Shown here: positions 41,849-49,276 of the stretch, one piece after another
Layout: every line of letters begins with the position of its first letter
How positions within the stretch are numbered: the first letter of the stretch is position 1
Assembly (NCBI GenBank): GCA_015057315.1
Contig: SVER01000022.1
Location: forward strand, 1-54,683
DNA length: 54,683 nucleotides
Origin: Pseudobutyrivibrio ruminis
Lineage (GTDB): Bacteria > Bacillota > Clostridia > Lachnospirales > Lachnospiraceae
Direction of reading: 5' to 3'
Made by a program: the position numbers and the translations under genes
The notes under the pieces: model-generated
Seen by the model: only the letters and a program-made list of their open reading frames with translations
Databases searched by the model: none
What the model was told of the DNA's origin: nothing

Positions 41849-43510
41849 ATGGAACGCAAAAATGTTTTCAAGAGAGTGTTGACTCTTTTGATGGCGGTGG
41901 CGATGGTACTGTCGATTGGCTTTACTCCAAATTATGCTTATGCAGCTGAATACAAAGCTGATGTTAAGTCGATTGCCAATGTACCAAAGGATTTGAGTGG
42001 AAAGACTATTATTCTCCACACAAATGATGTGCACGGTGCATTAGAGGGATACGCTCAGGCCGCAGCACTTAAGTACGAATTTAAGGCAAGAGGTGCAGAG
42101 GTTATTTTAGCTGATGCAGGTGATTATAGCCAGGGTACACCTTATGTAAGCACTACTAAGGGTGGCGATGCTATTTCTATGATGAATTATGCAGGCTATG
42201 ATATTGCAACACTTGGAAATCATGAGTTTGATTTCGGTTATGAGCAGCTTAAGAAGAATCTTTCTAGAGCTTGGTTCAAGACTGTTTGCGCAGATGTACT
42301 TGATAAGGATGGCAATCCTATTGTTGATCCTACTTATGAATACACATCAGCTTCTGGTGTTAAGATTGGCTTCTTTGGAATGGAGACTCCTGAGACTCAG
42401 ACAAAGGTTAATCCAGCTCTTATCAAGGGAATTAAGTTCCTTTCTAAGACTGAGCTTTATCCATGTGCACAGCAGCAGATTAACAAGCTTAAGGCTGATG
42501 GCTGCGATGTAATCGTATGTATTGCTCATCTTGGTGTTGATGATGAGTCAGCTCCAGATGGACATCGCTCTGTAGATTTATATGCAAACACAACAGGTAT
42601 CGATATTATCCTTGATGGTCATTCTCACACGGTAATGACAGAGGGATTAAATGGCGAGCCAGTTCAGTCTACTGGTACAAAGTTTGAAAACATCGGTATG
42701 GTAGTAATTGATAATGCTACTAAGAAGATTGAATCAAACTACCTTATCAAGGTTGATGATGGTATTGTAAAAGCTCCTATTGTTGAGGCTATTGCTAAGA
42801 ATATCACAGACAGAGTAGATGCAGAATATGATGTAGTATTCGCCCAGTCTGATATTGAATTAAATGGTAAGAAGGATCCAGGCGTTAGAACAGAAGAGAC
42901 AAACCTTGGTGATTTAATTACTGATGCACTTAAGTGGTCTGTACTTAAGGAAGGTGGTCTCAAGGTTAATGAAGACCATGTAATAGCTGTAACAAATGGT
43001 GGTGGCATCCGTGCTTCTATTAAAGCAGGTGGTGTTACAAAGAAGGATCTTAATACAGTGCTTCCATTTGGTAATACAATATCTGTAGTATACATAAGTG
43101 GTGCAGATCTGTTAGAGGCACTTGAAGCTAGCACATTCTCTACTCCAGCTGCAATAGGTGGCTTCCCACAGGTATCTGGTATTAAGTTCACTGTAGATAC
43201 TACTAAGCCATTTGCTAAGGGAGAGGCTTATCCAGAATCTACATATTACAAGCCAGCAGCAATTAATCGTGTTACTATCGATAGCGTAAATGGTAAGCCA
43301 TTTTCACTTACAGATAAGTATGCTGTTGTTACTAACAACTTCTGTGCAGCTGGTGGTGATACATATTTTGTATTTGGTAATGCATCTGAAAACTTCGACA
43401 CAGGTATCGTAATGGATGAAGCTGTTATGGACTATGTTCAGACAAAGCTTGGTGGCAAGATTACTGCTAAGGATTATGGTACAGTTGATGGAAGTATTAT
43501 AATTAAATAG
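41849..43510 (+). CDS. Secreted 5'-nucleotidase/2',3'-cyclic phosphodiesterase (UshA family)
   Basis: A 553-residue exported metallophosphoesterase. A signal peptide ends near AYA-AEY. The N-terminal metallophosphatase domain has the metal-binding blocks ILHTNDVHG, GDYSQGTP, LGNHEFDFG, IVCIAHLG and DGHSHTV. The C-terminal 5'-nucleotidase domain has TNGGGIRA and PFGNT, plus NFCAAGGDTY near the end. It should dephosphorylate extracellular nucleotides for nucleoside and phosphate scavenging. Unlike many Gram-positive relatives there is no C-terminal sorting signal or transmembrane segment, so it is released or held by charge. It has AGAAGGAGG upstream, is a single-gene unit and ends at a strong terminator. 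No link to mannan use is evident. Confidence 0.9.
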   Translation: MERKNVFKRVLTLLMAVAMVLSIGFTPNYAYAAEYKADVKSIANVPKDLSGKTIILHTNDVHGALEGYAQAAALKYEFKARGAEVILADAGDYSQGTPYVSTTKGGDAISMMNYAGYDIATLGNHEFDFGYEQLKKNLSRAWFKTVCADVLDKDGNPIVDPTYEYTSASGVKIGFFGMETPETQTKVNPALIKGIKFLSKTELYPCAQQQINKLKADGCDVIVCIAHLGVDDESAPDGHRSVDLYANTTGIDIILDGHSHTVMTEGLNGEPVQSTGTKFENIGMVVIDNATKKIESNYLIKVDDGIVKAPIVEAIAKNITDRVDAEYDVVFAQSDIELNGKKDPGVRTEETNLGDLITDALKWSVLKEGGLKVNEDHVIAVTNGGGIRASIKAGGVTKKDLNTVLPFGNTISVVYISGADLLEALEASTFSTPAAIGGFPQVSGIKFTVDTTKPFAKGEAYPESTYYKPAAINRVTIDSVNGKPFSLTDKYAVVTNNFCAAGGDTYFVFGNASENFDTGIVMDEAVMDYVQTKLGGKITAKDYGTVDGSIIIK

Positions 43511-43521
43511 TCAATGCATAT

Positions 43522-43559
43522 AAAAGGCATCGCTTCTTAATTGGAGGCGGTGCCTTTTT
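43522..43559 (+). terminator. Rho-independent terminator after the 5'-nucleotidase
   Basis: A stem of about 15 bp (43522-43536 with 43544-43558, core AAAGGCATCGC/GCGGTGCCTTT with G-U pairs) around a 7-base loop ends in TTTTT. Confidence 0.85.
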
Positions 43560-43604
43560 CGTCTGCAATAGTAACTATATCTACATATATTTTTAAGAAA
43601 AACG

Positions 43605-43619
43605 TCACAATATTTGTGA
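43605..43619 (+). promoter_or_regulatory. Palindrome TCACAATATTTGTGA before the chemoreceptor
   Basis: Perfect 6-bp arms (TCACAA and TTGTGA) around TAT form a symmetrical 15-base site, 11 bases before a TATAAT box (43630-43635). It is a candidate operator for the chemoreceptor gene; the regulator is unknown. Confidence 0.45.
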
Positions 43620-43632
43620 TGGTGTTTTATAT

Positions 43633-43683
43633 AATATACAAGTAGCATCTTGGGTGATTTTCTAGGATAAAATATACAAGTAG
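43633..43683 (+). repeat. Direct repeat AATATACAAGTAG in the chemoreceptor leader
   Basis: AATATACAAGTAG occurs at 43633-43645 and 43671-43683, 38 bases apart. The first copy overlaps a TATAAT box. The repeats may be two regulator sites or two alternative promoters; I do not recognise the motif. Confidence 0.45.
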
Positions 43684-43716
43684 TGGCTAAAAAAATTTAC
43701 ATTGGAGGAACTGAAG

Positions 43717-45426
43717 ATGGAAGAACCAAAAAGTAAATCATTTAATTTGCACTCAATCTATGTGAAAATCCTGGCACTTGTTGTAATCAGTGTAATTGCA
43801 TTCTTTGCACTAAACATTGTTTTTATCATTCCTAAAGCGAAGGCTACTATTCAAAAGGTAAATGAAAACAATATGCAGGATTTGGCTACCCTGTGCTCCG
43901 AGATAGTTGAGCAGGAAATCTTAGCTAGAGGAGCAGAAAATGTAGATTATGAAGTGTTAAAGCCGATTTTTGAAGGAAGAGGTTTAAATGGTATAGCTTC
44001 TAGTTATATTTATGTAACAGATGGAGATGGTATATTCCTTTATCATAAAAAGCCTGATAAAGTGGGAACACAGGCTACAAATGATAAGATAAATGCACTG
44101 CTTAAACAGATTCCTTCTGGCAGCTATACATCAGCAGAAATTTTTCATTATGTAGATGAAAATGGTGTAAAGAAATATGCAGCTTATCAGGTTATTGAAT
44201 CCCAGGGATGGGTTTCAGTATGTGTTGCTGATGAAAGTGATATCATGGCTGAGATTAATCAAATCAGAAATCTTGGAATTATTTTTTCTTGTATAGTGGG
44301 AGCTGTTATCTTAGCAATTGGTATTATTGCAGGAAAGGGTATTACAAATCCAATTAAGATTATTACAAATGTTATTGTAAATGTTGGTAAGCTTGATTTT
44401 ACAGCAAATGACGAGCTTGAGAAGATTGAGCATAAAAGAGATGAGACTGGCATGATGGCTCGTGCTGTGGATTCTATGGAACAAAGCTTACGTGATATTG
44501 TTGAGCGAATCGCCAGCACTTCCGTTGATCTTGAAAGCCATGCTCTTAGGCTCAAGGATATAACACAGGAAATCGATTCTGCAAATGCAGATAATTCTGC
44601 AACATCTCAGGAGCTTGCAGCTAGTATGCAAGAAACAAGTGCAACTACAGATGTAATCAGTGAAAGAACAGTACATATTAAGGAAAATGCTGATAGTATA
44701 GCTGAGGAAGCTAAGGCTGGAGCTGATAGCGCTGTAGAGACTAAAAAGAAAGCTAATGATGTATACAACGAAACAGTTGCAGCTAAAGAAAAGACTGAAA
44801 GAATGTATGAAGAGATTAACGCAGAAGGACAGGAAGCCCTTGAAAAATCAAAGGCTGTTGAGAAGGTTAACACTCTTGCTACAACAATTCAGGATATTGC
44901 AAGCCAGACAAATCTTCTTGCGCTCAATGCTTCTATTGAGGCAGCCAGAGCAGGAGAGGCCGGTAGAGGCTTTGCTGTAGTTGCTACAGAAATCGGTGGA
45001 CTTGCAACCCAGTCTAGTGAGACAGTTGCAGATATTATGGGCATTGTTGCAGAGGTTCAAAACGCAGTTAATCTTATGAATGAATGCTTGACAAGAACAC
45101 TTAATTATATAGAAACAGATGTTGCTAAGGATTACGATAGCTTCCTTGCAATGGCAGATAATTACAAGCTTGATGCAGAAAACTTCTCTGATGCAATGTC
45201 ACAGATTTCTGAAAAGATTACAGATTTGCAGGAATCAACCACAGCTATTTCTGAATCGGTAGAACAGATTTCAAGAACAGTAGGTGAGGCAGCTGAGGCT
45301 GTTACAACCGTGGCAGAAAAAGCCACAGATGTGGCCAACTTATCAGATGGAGTTGTAAAGGTTGTTAGTGAAACAGAAGAGAATTCTGATGAACTAAGAA
45401 ATATAAAGGATTCATTTAAAATCTAA
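43717..45426 (+). CDS. Methyl-accepting chemotaxis protein with Cache-type sensor
   Basis: A 569-residue transmembrane chemoreceptor. The frame is open from TTG 43702, but GGAGGA (43704-43709) is the ribosome-binding site and ATG 43717 the start. A first membrane helix (about residues 14-38) is followed by an external sensing domain (about 40-185; [33 protein letters not shown]) of single-Cache type, then a second helix (about 192-212). HAMP and the cytoplasmic signalling domain follow, with the conserved tip [20 protein letters not shown]. The next stretch reads [13 protein letters not shown], where many receptors have ADEVRKLA. It signals to CheA and flagella. Cache domains often bind small organic acids or sugars. 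It lies beside the mannan locus, but its own promoter region argues for separate control. Confidence 0.92.
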   Translation: MEEPKSKSFNLHSIYVKILALVVISVIAFFALNIVFIIPKAKATIQKVNENNMQDLATLCSEIVEQEILARGAENVDYEVLKPIFEGRGLNGIASSYIYVTDGDGIFLYHKKPDKVGTQATNDKINALLKQIPSGSYTSAEIFHYVDENGVKKYAAYQVIESQGWVSVCVADESDIMAEINQIRNLGIIFSCIVGAVILAIGIIAGKGITNPIKIITNVIVNVGKLDFTANDELEKIEHKRDETGMMARAVDSMEQSLRDIVERIASTSVDLESHALRLKDITQEIDSANADNSATSQELAASMQETSATTDVISERTVHIKENADSIAEEAKAGADSAVETKKKANDVYNETVAAKEKTERMYEEINAEGQEALEKSKAVEKVNTLATTIQDIASQTNLLALNASIEAARAGEAGRGFAVVATEIGGLATQSSETVADIMGIVAEVQNAVNLMNECLTRTLNYIETDVAKDYDSFLAMADNYKLDAENFSDAMSQISEKITDLQESTTAISESVEQISRTVGEAAEAVTTVAEKATDVANLSDGVVKVVSETEENSDELRNIKDSFKI

Positions 45427-45818
45427 CTAAATAAGCTAAAGAAACGTTGTAGCAAGCTCTTTTTCCTTTTCTTAAAAGTAAATTTGAGCTTGCTATATTT
45501 TGTTAGTGGGTCAGCACCGGCTTCGATTTTTTCCATTAAAATACGCATCCAAACAACATCTTCATCCTTACCTTGAAAATCATCAAAGCTTACCTGGGCA
45601 TTATCTAAGGACTCAAAACGAGCCTTGATTTTTTCAAAGCGCGCTATTGAAGGCATCCACTCTGGAAGAACATCCTTCACCTCATAGATTGCCTCTTTCA
45701 TTCGCTTTATATATTCCGTTACTCCGTTTTCATCTACATTTAGATAATCTGCTAGATAATCATCAAAGAAACAATATTCATCATAAAAGTTTTCATTTGT
45801 GATTCGGTTTTTATGCAT
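45423..45818 (-). CDS. Small protein of unknown function (131 residues)
   Basis: I do not recognise this protein. It is 131 residues, hydrophilic and mostly acidic ([33 protein letters not shown]), with a strongly basic end ([20 protein letters not shown]). There is no signal peptide or clear membrane helix; the end could be an amphipathic membrane-binding segment. It lies upstream-to-downstream with the diguanylate cyclase gene on the same strand, 37 bases after that gene's stop, so the two are likely co-transcribed. Its stop overlaps the chemoreceptor stop by four bases, a convergent arrangement. GGTGG is present before its ATG. A role in signalling with the cyclase is only suggested by position. 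Confidence 0.65.
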   Translation of the reverse strand: MHKNRITNENFYDEYCFFDDYLADYLNVDENGVTEYIKRMKEAIYEVKDVLPEWMPSIARFEKIKARFESLDNAQVSFDDFQGKDEDVVWMRILMEKIEAGADPLTKYSKLKFTFKKRKKSLLQRFFSLFS

Positions 45819-45855
45819 ATATATACCACCTTTTAGTAAGCCTTATGCTAATGCA

Positions 45856-47301
45856 TTATCTGCGTTTTTCCGGGTGCGCCTCGTAGAATGCATTTTTATC
45901 CTCATACATGTTTTCATCAGCATAGCGCATAGCAAGCCTTAAATCTCCAGATGTATCATCATGGAAATGCCCAATAGCAAAGTTTAGCCAATCTGGGTCA
46001 CAGGCTTTCTTTCTTACTGTAGATAGCTTATCTAAGAATTCATCTTCAGTATCATTTAAAGAAATAACTACGAATTCATCGCCGCCAGCTCTATAGATTT
46101 TGTCATCAGGAAAAACTTCCTTAAGAGTATTTGCGGCGTCTTTTAGCAAATCATCTCCGGAATTGTGTCCGCCATTATCGTTAATGCTTTTTAGTCCGTT
46201 TAAATCAAAGAATGCAACGGAAAATGGCTTTGGCTCCAGCTTAAGCTTTAACGCCAGCTCATCTACGTTAACATTCATGCTGTTTCGATTAAATACACCA
46301 GTAAGCATATCTACATTACTAAGGTATTCCAGCTTTTCCATAAATGTATGGTTTGCAACCTCTGCTGTAAGGAAGAAGGATAGTAGTTCTACAATCTCCT
46401 TTATGCGTTCCATGTTTTCACCATCAAAATCGGTAATATAAAGATATCCGATTATAACTCCATGATGAATGAATGGAGAAAGACACAGATTAGTTACATG
46501 CTCATCTTTCATGGTCTTTACCCATTCAGGAGCTAAGGTTTCGTAGTAGTCCATGTCATGCTCATCTTTAATGATGATATTATTGGTTTCAGCTACCAGT
46601 GATTCCCAGCTTGCAATTATTTCGTAAGGGAATGTATTAAAGTATTCCTTTATTGAGTGCTTGTTATCCTTAACAGATTCGCTTATTACCTCAATAGACC
46701 TTTGCTCTGAATCGATTGTAAGAATACAGGCATTAATAGAATTAGTGTATTCTCTCAAATCATTTATAACAATATCCATGCTTGAATGGAATGCGTTTTC
46801 ATTTCTAAGTTCAAGGCAGGCTTTGATAACGAAGCTTGAAACATCTGGGGAAACAGAGCCAAAGTTACCAGTATCCATTTCCTTGTTAAGTCTGTACATG
46901 AACAGACAGTAAGCTATGTTTGGCTCATGCTCACATTCTATAGGTAGCAAAAAATCTTCAGTCCAGTAGCCATACATTTTTGAGGTATCTACATAGGTAT
47001 GAATTGGAATTTTGTGCCATGCGGCCTGAAAGCATATCTCTTCAAATTTTGGTTCCTTAGGAATCTGAAGAGTATAAGATTGCCCTTCAACCAGTTCATC
47101 TAAATCCTCAAATGAAATATCATTACGCTTTTTGGTTTTAATAAATAAATCATAGAAGCTATGCTTAAATGTATCATTTATGGCATAGAACAAAATATCG
47201 CCACAACTACCATCAGGATTTTTCTCTACGGAAAAGATGGTACCTGGTAAAGGATAGCAGTTTACAGTTTGTTTTAACAATGTGTATAAATTTTTATTCA
47301 T
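45856..47301 (-). CDS. Diguanylate cyclase with GAF-like sensor (GGDEF)
   Basis: A 481-residue cytosolic signalling protein. An in-frame ATG 24 codons upstream (47373) exists, but GAGGAC lies just before ATG 47301, giving MNKNLYTLL. Residues about 150-310 look like a GAF-type sensor (NACILTIDSEQRSIEV, GVIIGYLYITDF). The GGDEF domain (about 325-481) begins VDMLTGVFNRNS, has FFDLNGLKSIND and an intact active site GGDEF at residues 406-410. The RxxD inhibitory site expected just before is absent (FPDD instead), so product feedback is unlikely. It makes c-di-GMP, which usually controls motility or attachment. It is divergent from the HD gene and convergent on the chemoreceptor. Confidence 0.9.
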   Translation of the reverse strand: MNKNLYTLLKQTVNCYPLPGTIFSVEKNPDGSCGDILFYAINDTFKHSFYDLFIKTKKRNDISFEDLDELVEGQSYTLQIPKEPKFEEICFQAAWHKIPIHTYVDTSKMYGYWTEDFLLPIECEHEPNIAYCLFMYRLNKEMDTGNFGSVSPDVSSFVIKACLELRNENAFHSSMDIVINDLREYTNSINACILTIDSEQRSIEVISESVKDNKHSIKEYFNTFPYEIIASWESLVAETNNIIIKDEHDMDYYETLAPEWVKTMKDEHVTNLCLSPFIHHGVIIGYLYITDFDGENMERIKEIVELLSFFLTAEVANHTFMEKLEYLSNVDMLTGVFNRNSMNVNVDELALKLKLEPKPFSVAFFDLNGLKSINDNGGHNSGDDLLKDAANTLKEVFPDDKIYRAGGDEFVVISLNDTEDEFLDKLSTVRKKACDPDWLNFAIGHFHDDTSGDLRLAMRYADENMYEDKNAFYEAHPEKRR

Positions 47302-47440
47302 ATTGTCCTCACTAAACATAAAATTACTTAATATATTGTAAGAAAAAATTGTGCCTTCTTTGTGAAAAAACATCTAAAAAGAAATGTGCAGCAAAACTAA
47401 TTTATTTAATTTCCTTGTTTATTTTTGGTATGAGCATAAG

Positions 47441-47446
47441 TATAAT
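47441..47446 (+). promoter_or_regulatory. -10 box of the HD-domain gene
   Basis: TATAAT lies 46 bases before the ATG. Candidate -35 hexamers (TTTATT with 17-base spacing or TTGTTT with 20) are weak. The 190-base divergent gap 47302-47491 holds little else apart from AT-rich sequence and the small hairpin GGTG-ATAA-CACC just before the ribosome-binding site. Confidence 0.4.
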
Positions 47447-47491
47447 AAACCTAGATTTTTAATGGGTGATAACACCTAAAAGGAGAATGTG

Positions 47492-48082
47492 ATGACTGAA
47501 AGGCTGAAAAAGCAGTTAGACTTTGCTTTGGAAATCGACAAGGAAAAAAATATATTTAGACAAACCCATTTGTCAAATCACGGTAGAAATGAAAATGATG
47601 CTGAACACGCCTGGCATATGGCAATTATGGCATACCTTCTCAGGGAGTATTCAAATGAGCCTGTTGATATAGGAAAGGTAATGCTTATGTGCCTTATTCA
47701 CGATATTGTGGAAATAGAAGCAGGTGATACATATGCTTATGATGAAGAGGGCAAGAAAACACAGGCTCTCAGGGAAAAGCAGGCTAAGGAGCATTTGTTT
47801 GGAATGTTACCTAATGATCAGGCAAGTGAGCTTATGGCACTTTTTGAAGAGTTTGAATCCTACGAGACTGCTGAGTCAAAGTTTGCCCATTCCATGGATA
47901 ATCTGCAGCCTCTTATGCTTAACAACAGTAATGGAGGCAGCGACTGGAGAGAGCATGGGGTATCTGCTGCACAGGTACATGGCAGACAGGACAAAACAGC
48001 CCTTGGTTCTAAGGAGCTATTTAAGGTAGTTGATGCCATAATAGATGCCAATGTTAAGGCTGGAAATATCAAAGATGAGTAG
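47492..48082 (+). CDS. HD-domain phosphohydrolase (YfbR/5'-deoxynucleotidase-like)
   Basis: A 196-residue HD hydrolase. Metal-binding motifs are HAWHMAIMAYLL, LIHDIVEIEAGD (the HD pair followed by Glu) and FAHSMDNLQPL (the distal Asp). This is the compact plan of the HD_3/YfbR group, which contains deoxynucleoside monophosphatases. ATG 47492 is six bases after AGGAG and is preferred to the GTG at 47489. Cytosolic; likely role in nucleotide pool cleaning. It is followed by mnmA after 60 bases on the same strand, possibly co-transcribed. Exact substrate not determinable. Confidence 0.8.
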   Translation: MTERLKKQLDFALEIDKEKNIFRQTHLSNHGRNENDAEHAWHMAIMAYLLREYSNEPVDIGKVMLMCLIHDIVEIEAGDTYAYDEEGKKTQALREKQAKEHLFGMLPNDQASELMALFEEFESYETAESKFAHSMDNLQPLMLNNSNGGSDWREHGVSAAQVHGRQDKTALGSKELFKVVDAIIDANVKAGNIKDE

Positions 48083-48142
48083 ATTTTTGGTTTTCTTCAG
48101 AAGACGGGAATTTTTAAATACCAAGAATTTTTTGGAGGATAG

Positions 48143-49210
48143 ATGAAAGCACTAATAGCAATGAGTGGCGGTGTGGATAGTAGTGTAGCCGCTTTATTAA
48201 TGAAGGAAAAGGGATATGAATGCATAGGCTGTACAATGAAGCTTTATGCCAATGAGGACATAGGAATGTGTAATTCCCATACCTGCTGTTCCTTAGATGA
48301 TGTGGAGGATGCAAAATCAGTTGCAAGGCGTCTTGATATGCCCCATCATACCTTTAACTTTCAGGAGAAATTTAGAGAGACAGTTATTGATAATTTCATA
48401 GATTGTTACGAACATGGAATGACACCAAATCCATGTATTGAATGTAATAAGCACATGAAGTTCAACGAGCTTTATCGCAGAGCCCAGGTGCTTGGCTGTG
48501 ACAAAATCGTTACAGGTCATTATGTAAGGATTAGAAAGACTGATACGGGCTATCAGCTGCTTAAGGGATTAGATAGCAACAAGGATCAAAGCTATGTGCT
48601 TTACAATATGACCCAGGAGGAGCTTGCACATACAGAGTTTCCTTTGGGAGAGCTTTCTAAGGACGAAGTAAGGCGTATTGCAGAAAGCCACGATTTTATC
48701 AACGCAAATAAGCCTGATAGTCAGGATATATGCTTTGTTCCTGACGGGGATTATGTATCTGCCTTAAAGAGATTTTCAGGCAAGGAATACGAACCAGGTG
48801 ATTTTGTTGATATGAATGGCAATGTGCTAGGACAGCACAAGGGGATCGTTGGATATACCATAGGACAAAGAAAGGGACTGGGTATATCGGCAGCTTATCC
48901 TCTTTATGTAGTAAATCTTGATGTAGAGGCTAACAAGGTAATCCTTGGCAAGAATGAGGATTTGTTCTCTAAAGAGGTGCTTGTTAAGAACATTAACTGG
49001 ATTGACCCGGATGATGATAGAAAAGAATTTGATTGTAGTGCAAAGGTGCGCTACAGAATGGCAGATCAGCCATGCCATGTAATAAGGCTTGATGAAACAA
49101 GTGCACGTATTGTATTTGATGAGGGGCAGCGTGCAATTACACCAGGTCAGGCAGCGGTATTTTATGATGGTGATGTAGTACTTGGCGGAGGTACGATAGT
49201 AAGGGAGTAA
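48143..49210 (+). CDS. mnmA: tRNA-specific 2-thiouridylase MnmA
   Basis: A 355-residue PP-loop ATPase. The nucleotide-binding motif is MSGGVDSSVAALLM. The first catalytic cysteine lies in TPNPCIECNKHMKF, and the second is in SQDICFVPDGDY, as in MnmA. The C-terminal β-barrel follows (GYTIGQRKGLG, QAAVFYDGD). The enzyme adds sulfur to U34 of tRNA-Lys, -Glu and -Gln in the cytosol. Near its start it has extra cysteines (CNSHTCCS) where many MnmA proteins have none; several Firmicute relatives share a similar segment. It has TTGGAGG upstream and is followed after 66 bases by metH. Confidence 0.93.
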   Translation: MKALIAMSGGVDSSVAALLMKEKGYECIGCTMKLYANEDIGMCNSHTCCSLDDVEDAKSVARRLDMPHHTFNFQEKFRETVIDNFIDCYEHGMTPNPCIECNKHMKFNELYRRAQVLGCDKIVTGHYVRIRKTDTGYQLLKGLDSNKDQSYVLYNMTQEELAHTEFPLGELSKDEVRRIAESHDFINANKPDSQDICFVPDGDYVSALKRFSGKEYEPGDFVDMNGNVLGQHKGIVGYTIGQRKGLGISAAYPLYVVNLDVEANKVILGKNEDLFSKEVLVKNINWIDPDDDRKEFDCSAKVRYRMADQPCHVIRLDETSARIVFDEGQRAITPGQAAVFYDGDVVLGGGTIVRE

Positions 49211-49243
49211 CTGGAAACTTGTAATTTGATGGCATTTGGATGA

Positions 49244-49261
49244 GCAAGTGATTTAACTTGC
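49244..49261 (+). other. Small hairpin just before the metH ribosome-binding site
   Basis: GCAAGT and ACTTGC pair perfectly around GATTTA, four bases before AAAGGAG. It could influence translation of metH. It is too small to be a known cobalamin or SAM riboswitch, neither of which fits in this 66-base gap. Confidence 0.35.
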
Positions 49262-49276
49262 ATAAAAGGAGAATAA

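Noticed and set aside
42739..43191. 150-residue minus-strand frame
   Set aside because: An antisense shadow of the 5'-nucleotidase gene, no start context and no motifs.
49211..49276. Cobalamin or SAM riboswitch before metH
   Set aside because: The gap is only 66 bases and shows just one 6-bp hairpin, far too little for either class.
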